This document shows, in pieces, positions 58,393 through 64,000 of a DNA stretch of 64,000 nucleotides. Location: the NCBI RefSeq assembly GCF_025962655.1, contig NZ_JAGFPE010000007.1:62001-126000 (forward strand). Direction: 5' to 3'. The first letter of the stretch is position 1. Each line of letters starts with the position of its first letter. A program made the position numbers and the translations under genes. Source of the stretch: Candidatus Symbiopectobacterium sp. NZEC151. Its GTDB lineage: Bacteria; Pseudomonadota; Gammaproteobacteria; Enterobacterales; Enterobacteriaceae. The notes beneath the pieces were generated by a model. The model had not been told where the DNA came from, did no database searches, and saw only the letters and a program-made list of their open reading frames with translations.

Positions 58393-58413
58393 GACACCCC
58401 GGTGTCTGACACC
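58393..58413. repeat. Overlapping palindromes upstream of the chemoreceptor gene
   Basis: Three alternating half-sites GACACC-CC-GGTGTC-T-GACACC form two overlapping palindromes, 76 bp before the chemoreceptor start. The rest of the 420-bp gap from the sodA terminator shows no gene. A regulator-binding role is inferred from symmetry only. Confidence 0.45.
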
Positions 58414-58488
58414 CCACCGCACGGCGCGAGCCAGTGCGCTCCCCGGATAGACGCCATTGTTTGGCTTCACACACAGTGGAAAAATAGA

Positions 58489-60378
58489 ATGGCTATCAAG
58501 TTTGAAAACATCACCGTCGGTAAGAAATTAGGGCTGGGGTTCTTTTTGGTGTTGCTGCTAACCGCGCTGATTGCCGGTGCAGGCATTAACTACATTGAGT
58601 CGTTACAAGAGAGTATTCAGAAAGTTAATTTGAGCAATCAGATTAATACCGAGGTTAATCAGGCCAAATATTATCGTGCCCGCTTTGGCGCCAACTACGA
58701 CCTGAACGACATCAAACAAAACAGTATTCATATCGACAACATTAATACGCTGGTCGCCCAGGCCAAGACGCTAAGCTGGTCCACTCAGGACATCAAAACG
58801 CTCGATAACATCACGACCACGATAAACAGCTACAAGCAGCAGCGCCAAAACTATCTGGATGCCGTTACCACCAAAGATAAGGTCAGAAAAAGCTGGAGCC
58901 TGGACGGCACCGATCAGGCGATGAGCAAGCTTGACGATCAACTGCGCGCGACGGGCGATAGCCAATCACAGCAACTGCTGCTGGCCGATTTTAAAACCAA
59001 GCTAATGACAGTGCGTTTCCATCTGAACAATTTACTGCTGGAACGCACCAAGGCAGCAGAAGAAACGCTGACCGACGCCATCAATGACGCACAAACGGCA
59101 TTGACCTTCCTGAGTCAGAGCCTTTCCGTCGAGCAACGGGAAACACTGGATCCGGTTCTGAGCACCATGAACCATTATGAGGAGCAGGTGCTCTCTTACA
59201 TGCCGGCTTACCAGAAGGAGATGGAGAGCGTCACGCAGATGAACGACATCGCCGTAGCGCTAAGCGATCGCATCACCGAACTGCTTAACGCACAGTTGCA
59301 GCAAACCGACCACAATGTACGTGCCTCAGAAATCCAGTTGACCGTCACGGCCTTGATCACCCTGCTGGCTGGCCTGCTGATCGCCTGGTTTATTTCGCGA
59401 CAAATCACCGCGCCGCTCACCCATACGCTCACCATCGCCGAACGCATTGCCACGGGGGATCTGACCATGAACATGTCGACCTCGCGCCGTGACGAACTGG
59501 GCCAGTTGTTGAACGCCATGGCAAAAATGAACGGCAATCTGCACCAAATGATTGACGATATCCGCGTTGGTGTCGGTCAAATCTCAACAGCCGCCAGCGA
59601 GATCGTCGCCGGTAACACCGATCTCTCTTCTCGCACCGAACAGCAGGCGGCAGCCGTGGAACAAACGGCGGCCAGCATGGAGCAACTGACCGCCACCGTG
59701 AAGCAAAATGCGGATAATGCCAGCCATGCCAACAAGTTGGTGGTAAATGCCTCGCAAACGGCCAAACAGGGCGGAGAACAGGTAGGCCACGTGGTGCAAA
59801 CCATGGTGGATATCGAACAAAGCTCCAAGCGCATTGCCGAAATTACCTCGGTTATCAACAGCATTGCCTTCCAGACCAACATTCTGGCGCTGAACGCAGC
59901 CGTCGAAGCGGCGCGCGCCGGGGAGCAAGGGCGTGGTTTTGCCGTGGTCGCTGGCGAAGTGCGCAATCTGGCACAGCGCAGCTCGCAAGCCGCTAAAGAG
60001 ATAGAAGGGCTGATCAGTGAGTCCGTCACGCAAATCAGTCAGGGGGCCAATCTGGTCACCAACGCGGGCAAAACCATGGATAACATCGTGAAATCAGTAA
60101 CGCAGGTGCACGATATCATGGGCGAAATCGCCACCGCCTCGGAAGAGCAGAGCCGTGGTATTGCGCAGGTCAGCCAGGCGATTGCGGAAATGGATGGCAC
60201 CACGCAGCAGAACGCCGCGCTGGTAGAGCAATCCGCCGCCGCCGCTAACTCACTGGAAGAACAAACGCAGGTGTTGACGGAAGCAGTATCGGTATTTCGC
60301 CTTACGCAAGCCGCAGACAGTGCCACTCCCGCCCTCGGCTATGGCGAACGCCCGGCACAGCTCGATTATCAACGGTAA
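58489..60378 (+). CDS. Methyl-accepting chemotaxis protein
   Basis: 629 residues from ATG 58489 ([15 protein letters not shown]). TM1 about 16-36 ([16 protein letters not shown]), a periplasmic ligand domain of about 270 residues with a helical-bundle look, TM2 about 285-310 ([20 protein letters not shown]), HAMP, then the signalling helical hairpin with the conserved tip [20 protein letters not shown] and [19 protein letters not shown]. It lacks a C-terminal NWETF-type CheR-binding tail. Ligand unknown. The frame is open 29 codons upstream, but that part is not membrane-protein-like. Confidence 0.93.
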   Translation: MAIKFENITVGKKLGLGFFLVLLLTALIAGAGINYIESLQESIQKVNLSNQINTEVNQAKYYRARFGANYDLNDIKQNSIHIDNINTLVAQAKTLSWSTQDIKTLDNITTTINSYKQQRQNYLDAVTTKDKVRKSWSLDGTDQAMSKLDDQLRATGDSQSQQLLLADFKTKLMTVRFHLNNLLLERTKAAEETLTDAINDAQTALTFLSQSLSVEQRETLDPVLSTMNHYEEQVLSYMPAYQKEMESVTQMNDIAVALSDRITELLNAQLQQTDHNVRASEIQLTVTALITLLAGLLIAWFISRQITAPLTHTLTIAERIATGDLTMNMSTSRRDELGQLLNAMAKMNGNLHQMIDDIRVGVGQISTAASEIVAGNTDLSSRTEQQAAAVEQTAASMEQLTATVKQNADNASHANKLVVNASQTAKQGGEQVGHVVQTMVDIEQSSKRIAEITSVINSIAFQTNILALNAAVEAARAGEQGRGFAVVAGEVRNLAQRSSQAAKEIEGLISESVTQISQGANLVTNAGKTMDNIVKSVTQVHDIMGEIATASEEQSRGIAQVSQAIAEMDGTTQQNAALVEQSAAAANSLEEQTQVLTEAVSVFRLTQAADSATPALGYGERPAQLDYQR

Positions 60379-60386
60379 ATACCAAC

Positions 60387-60426
60387 GGTAAGCATCAACC
60401 TGATTTCAGGTCGGTTGATGCTTACC
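60387..60426 (+). terminator. Hairpin after the chemoreceptor gene
   Basis: A perfect 14-bp stem GGTAAGCATCAACC/GGTTGATGCTTACC with a 12-base loop lies 8 bases after the stop. There is no U-run, so it is probably a 3'-end stabiliser or Rho-aided end. Confidence 0.6.
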
Positions 60427-60431
60427 GCGTC

Positions 60432-60477
60432 GTAAAAACAAAACGGGCGGTGCGCTATCACTAACGCACCGCCCGTT
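60432..60477 (-). terminator. Terminator of mtlR
   Basis: A perfect 13-bp stem AACGGGCGGTGCG/CGCACCGCCCGTT (60442-60454 and 60465-60477). The minus strand then reads TTTGTTTTTAC, giving the U-run for the mtl operon. Confidence 0.85.
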
Positions 60478-60496
60478 GACATTCTGAACCGCAACC

Positions 60497-61030
60497 CTAA
60501 AAGGCTTTCTTAAGACTAACCTGCGAAATTAACGCCGTCAGAGAAAGCACCAGCGTGGAACGCACCACCTGCTGATAACGTTGCTGCTGCATCGGAATCA
60601 GCAAAGGATCGGCAGGCTCACCGCCCGTTGGCCGTTCAGGAGGTTGCGGCAACGCGGTAACACAGTGCAACTCGGTGATCGGCCCGAGAATCTCATCATC
60701 GGTAAAGCGATAGTCGTTTTCGTCGTGGAATAACTCTTCCCCTAACGCCATCACCAACTCTGCATCTTCATACTCTTTACGGCTGATCATGCCCAGACCG
60801 TAAATCAGTTTCAAACGCACCGAGAGATCCCCTAACGGACCGCTGCCGGTCATCAGCGGTTCTACCGCGTATTTCACCGCATAATCGTCTTTACGGAAGA
60901 TCTGCTGCATGAGAATACTCACGGCTTCCGCCAACAGCTCAACTGCTTTCAGCATAAAGCTGCGCACCGTCTTCGCCGCATTGAGGGATTCCAGCACGCG
61001 ATTCTCAAAGGCTTGAGTTTCTTCCATCAT
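60497..61030 (-). CDS. mtlR: Mannitol operon repressor MtlR
   Basis: 177 residues (E. coli 195), all-helical MtlR family: ETQAFENRVLESLNAAKTVRSF, GPLGDLSVRLKLIYGLG, and the end SLTALISQVSLKKAF. It has no classical DNA-binding motif; in E. coli it lowers mtl expression, probably with partners. Third gene of mtlA-mtlD-mtlR. Confidence 0.94.
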   Translation of the reverse strand: MMEETQAFENRVLESLNAAKTVRSFMLKAVELLAEAVSILMQQIFRKDDYAVKYAVEPLMTGSGPLGDLSVRLKLIYGLGMISRKEYEDAELVMALGEELFHDENDYRFTDDEILGPITELHCVTALPQPPERPTGGEPADPLLIPMQQQRYQQVVRSTLVLSLTALISQVSLKKAF

Positions 61031-61054
61031 AACGTCCCTGCCGAACGGCGCGAA

Positions 61055-62206
61055 TTATTGCATGGCGTTATACACACTCACTGCTTGCTCCACAACCTTA
61101 CTCTGCGCATCCAGACCAGAAATTTGCGCCAACGCAGCCTGAGGCCCCACCTTCTCCAGCAACGTCGCCAGTTCCTGCGCCTGCGGGTCCTGCGCGCTAC
61201 GGTAATGCATGGCCGCCGCGATACCGATAATCAGGTTGTCATTGGGCAGTTGGTATTCCAGCGTGCCCAGCAGCGGTTTGATCAGGCGATCGCCTGCGCT
61301 GAGTTTACGCAGCGGCTGACGCCCAACGCGCTCCACATCGTCATGCAAATAGGGGTTTTCGAAGCGGCTTAAAATCTTGTTGATGTACGCGGCATGCTTC
61401 TCGGCATCAAAACCGTAACGTTTGATCAGCACGGCCCCGCTCTCTTCCATCGCCCCGCGCACCACAGCGCGCACCTCGGTATCCAGAATGGCATCGCGGA
61501 TCGTCTGATGACGGGCCTGCTGCCCCAGATACGCAGTAATCGCATGACCGGTATTGAGTGTAAACAGCTTACGTTCAACGAATGCCATCAGATTGTCAGT
61601 TAATTCCATGCCCGCGATCTGCGGTAAAGGCCCGACGAATTGGGTTTGATCGACAATCCATTCACTGAAGGTTTCTACCGTCACGGCCAAAGGATCGTCC
61701 TGGCTCGCTTCCACCGGCGGGACAATGCGGTCTACCGCCGAATCAACAAAACCGACATGCTCGTTGACCCACGCCTGCTCGTTCTCCGGCAGATGCTTCC
61801 ACACGTGTTGCTTTAACTGCGTGGTGCCGCGCACCATATTTTCGCAAGCGATGATATTCAGTGGACACGTATTGCCCTGCGCATGGCGCTTCACCAAACC
61901 TTGAGCAATGGCACCCGCGATTTTTTCCAGAATTTGCGGCCCGACGGCCGTCGTCACCACATCGGCCTCGGCAATCAGCGCCACGGCCTCCGGGCTTGCG
62001 CTGTGCACCGCGCTGACGTTGCTGACCGTTTCCAACTGCGTCTGCTCACCGACCACTTTCACCTGATACTGCTTACGGCTGTTGATGGCATCCAGCAGCG
62101 GCTGGTTCACATCGGCAAAGGTGAGTTCAATGTTGGCGTCTGCCAGCAGTTTTCCGATAAACCCGCGTCCGATATTTCCGGCACCAAAATGTAAAGCTTT
62201 CATCAT
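61055..62206 (-). CDS. mtlD: Mannitol-1-phosphate 5-dehydrogenase
   Basis: Oxidises mannitol-1-phosphate to fructose-6-phosphate with NAD. 383 residues (E. coli 382). Rossmann start [19 protein letters not shown] and the catalytic region [11 protein letters not shown] are conserved. ATG 62206 or the next codon may start it. It is 24 bp from mtlR and separated from mtlA by a terminator hairpin. Confidence 0.97.
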   Translation of the reverse strand: MMKALHFGAGNIGRGFIGKLLADANIELTFADVNQPLLDAINSRKQYQVKVVGEQTQLETVSNVSAVHSASPEAVALIAEADVVTTAVGPQILEKIAGAIAQGLVKRHAQGNTCPLNIIACENMVRGTTQLKQHVWKHLPENEQAWVNEHVGFVDSAVDRIVPPVEASQDDPLAVTVETFSEWIVDQTQFVGPLPQIAGMELTDNLMAFVERKLFTLNTGHAITAYLGQQARHQTIRDAILDTEVRAVVRGAMEESGAVLIKRYGFDAEKHAAYINKILSRFENPYLHDDVERVGRQPLRKLSAGDRLIKPLLGTLEYQLPNDNLIIGIAAAMHYRSAQDPQAQELATLLEKVGPQAALAQISGLDAQSKVVEQAVSVYNAMQ

Positions 62207-62231
62207 GCGTTAACCTTTAAAAACAATGACA

Positions 62232-62257
62232 AAAAAAGAGGCCGCCCGAAGGCGGCG
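62232..62257 (-). terminator. Intercistronic terminator between mtlA and mtlD
   Basis: On the minus strand a 6-bp stem GCCGCC/GGCGGC (62242-62247 and 62252-62257) closed by a TTCG tetraloop runs into CTCTTTTTTTG. It lies 11 bases after the mtlA stop and 25 before mtlD, and should lower mtlD/mtlR transcripts relative to mtlA. Confidence 0.75.
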
Positions 62258-62268
62258 CTGCCGATGCA

Positions 62269-64000
62269 TCAGGCACTCTTTTTCTCGGAGAGCAGGTCTA
62301 GCACGTCCTGCACATCCTGGGTCTGCGCCAAACGGGCAATCACCGTGTCGTCGTCCAGCGCATTGGTCAGGCGGGTGATCACCGCGATATGTTCGTTATT
62401 ACGCGCCGCGATACCGATCACCAGTTTTGCGACGTCATCCTCATCGTCACCGAAGCGCACCCCCTGCGGATATTGGCAGAAGACGATGCCGGTTTTCAGC
62501 ACGCGATCTTTGGCTTCAATGGTGCCATGCGGCACGGCGATGGATTCGCCCAGATAGGTTGAGGTCAGCTTTTCACGCGCCAGCATCGCATCCACATATT
62601 CCGGCTCGACATAGCCACCTTTCACCAGTTGTTCACCGGCAAAACGAATCGCCTGCTCTTTATCGCTCGCTTGCAGGTTCAGGAACACGTTGGTAGCGCC
62701 CAGTTGGAATAAGCTTGCGGCTTGCGGCTTTGCCACCGGTGCAGCGGCAACGCTGCCACCCGCAGGCTGAGCGGCTGCCAGACGCGCCACCAGATCGCTG
62801 TACAAGTGGCTGTCGAGGAAGTTGGTCAGCGAGATATGCTGCGCTTGCGGCGCATGGCGCAGAGCGCGCTCGGTCAAATCCCGGTGCGTAATCACCAGAT
62901 CGACATCCTCAGGCAAGCTGTTGATGGCGCTATTGGTAACGGATATTTGCGTCAGCCCGGCGTCCTGCACTTTCTTGCGCAATACCCCTGCGCCCATGGC
63001 GCTGGAGCCCATGCCTGCATCACAGGCCACAATGATTTTGCGCACGGTGCTCAGATCGCCACTGATGCCGGTGGGCACTGAACCGCCTTTGGAGGCCGCT
63101 TTCATCTCTTGCACACGGCGTGTGGCTTCGTCCAGATCGTCTCCCTCTTTTACCTTGGTGCTTTTCAGCAGGATCGCTGACAGCACAAAGGAGACGGCAA
63201 ACGCGGCAGCAATCGCCACGATATTGGCAAAATAGGCCCCTTTCGGCGTCATTGCCAACACGGCCAGAATAGAGCCCGGAGAAGCCGGAGCAGCCAGACC
63301 ACCGCCCAGCACGGTCAGTGTGAACACCCCGGTCATGCCGCCCAGAATCACCGCAATCAGCAGGCGCGGGTTCATCAGCACGTACGGGAAATAGATTTCG
63401 TGGATACCACCCAGGAAGTGGATGATGGCCGCGCCCGGTGCGGACACTTTGGCATTACCGCGACCAAAGAACATGTACGCCATCAGCACACCCATCCCCG
63501 GACCGGGATTGGCTTCAATCAGGAAGAAAATCGATTTGCCTGCTTCCGTCGCCTGTTGGATACCCAGCGGCGAGAAGATACCGTGGTTGATGGCGTTGTT
63601 CAGGAACAGGATTTTTGCGGGTTCAACGAAGATAGAGGTGAGCGGCAGCAGGTTATTCTGCACCATCAAATCTACGCCCGCAGCCAGACCTTTGGATAAA
63701 AACTCCACCAACGGACCAATCGCCAAAAACGCCAGAATAGCCAACAACATACCAATGATACCGGCAGAGAAGTTGTTCACCAGCATTTCAAAACCGCTTT
63801 TGATCTTGCCATCAACGATGCGGTCAAAGCGTTTAATGGTCCATCCGCCCAACGGGCCAACAATCATCGCGCCGAGGAACATCGGCATATCAACACCAAC
63901 GATCACCCCCATCGTGGTGATGGCACCGACCACACCGCCGCGATCGCCCGCAACCAAACGGCCACCGGTATAACCGATAAGCAGCGGCAGCAGATAGGTG
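62269..64000 (-). CDS. mtlA: PTS mannitol transporter EIICBA (N-terminus beyond window)
   Basis: Imports and phosphorylates mannitol. 577 residues are visible; about 60 N-terminal residues lie off the right edge, judged from the E. coli length of 637. The frame stays open from the annotated ATG to base 64000 (TYLLPLLIGYTGGRL). Order: IIC membrane domain (GGIHEIYFP substrate loop), IIB with phospho-Cys in VACDAGMGSS, then IIA with phospho-His in IAVPHGT. First gene of mtlADR; its promoter is outside the window. Confidence 0.96.
   Translation of the reverse strand, partial: TYLLPLLIGYTGGRLVAGDRGGVVGAITTMGVIVGVDMPMFLGAMIVGPLGGWTIKRFDRIVDGKIKSGFEMLVNNFSAGIIGMLLAILAFLAIGPLVEFLSKGLAAGVDLMVQNNLLPLTSIFVEPAKILFLNNAINHGIFSPLGIQQATEAGKSIFFLIEANPGPGMGVLMAYMFFGRGNAKVSAPGAAIIHFLGGIHEIYFPYVLMNPRLLIAVILGGMTGVFTLTVLGGGLAAPASPGSILAVLAMTPKGAYFANIVAIAAAFAVSFVLSAILLKSTKVKEGDDLDEATRRVQEMKAASKGGSVPTGISGDLSTVRKIIVACDAGMGSSAMGAGVLRKKVQDAGLTQISVTNSAINSLPEDVDLVITHRDLTERALRHAPQAQHISLTNFLDSHLYSDLVARLAAAQPAGGSVAAAPVAKPQAASLFQLGATNVFLNLQASDKEQAIRFAGEQLVKGGYVEPEYVDAMLAREKLTSTYLGESIAVPHGTIEAKDRVLKTGIVFCQYPQGVRFGDDEDDVAKLVIGIAARNNEHIAVITRLTNALDDDTVIARLAQTQDVQDVLDLLSEKKSA

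Overview
The window is a chromosomal stretch from a gamma-proteobacterium of the order Enterobacterales. Gene content and order (mutM-rpmG-rpmB-radC, coaBC-dut-slmA, pyrE-rph, yicC, then xyl, wecH, aldB and mtl) match the E. coli 80-82 min neighbourhood, which fixes the order. An oligogalacturonate lyase and a TogB-like binding protein point to a pectin-degrading plant-associated lineage, Pectobacteriaceae (Dickeya, Pectobacterium, Brenneria or a relative). The genus is not resolved from sequence reading alone.

Layout. 0-7 kb is core: the 5' part of an LPS-type glycosyltransferase, mutM, two ribosomal protein genes, radC, coaBC, dut, slmA, pyrE and an intact rph with the pyrE attenuator. 7.1-25.2 kb is accessory and lies between rph and yicC, which are neighbours in E. 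coli. It holds two opposed peptide ABC importers: a rightward epimerase-gsiABCD-dmpA-dppA-iaaA operon and a leftward oligopeptide importer operon ending in a D-aminopeptidase. A membrane dipeptidase and a LysR regulator follow. Together these look like a system for importing and dismantling D-amino-acid, gamma-glutamyl and isoaspartyl peptides such as murein fragments.

25.3-27.1 kb holds yicC and a Phd/Doc toxin-antitoxin pair. 27.1-34.1 kb looks acquired and is AT-rich in its regulatory part: an inverse autotransporter adhesin (intimin/invasin type), an IprA/YaiV-like regulator, a stand-alone receiver, a LuxR-type regulator, 1.25 kb without genes, and an IbrA/YbdN-like protein whose PP-loop is altered. 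After glpM-like and cueP-like genes, 35.3-41.7 kb is a uronate/oligogalacturonide cluster: TIM-barrel isomerase, TogB-like binding protein, oligogalacturonate lyase, Gfo/Idh/MocA dehydrogenase, and a divergent protein of unknown function with faint GH67 resemblance.

42-64 kb is mostly core: argG with a tandem ARG box, a DJ-1 family gene, the complete D-xylose regulon (xylFGHR and xylAB, divergent), wecH, a GNAT acetyltransferase, aldB, fdhD, sodA, a methyl-accepting chemotaxis protein, and mtlR-mtlD-mtlA, with mtlA cut by the right edge. No rRNA, tRNA, CRISPR array or recognisable insertion sequence was seen.
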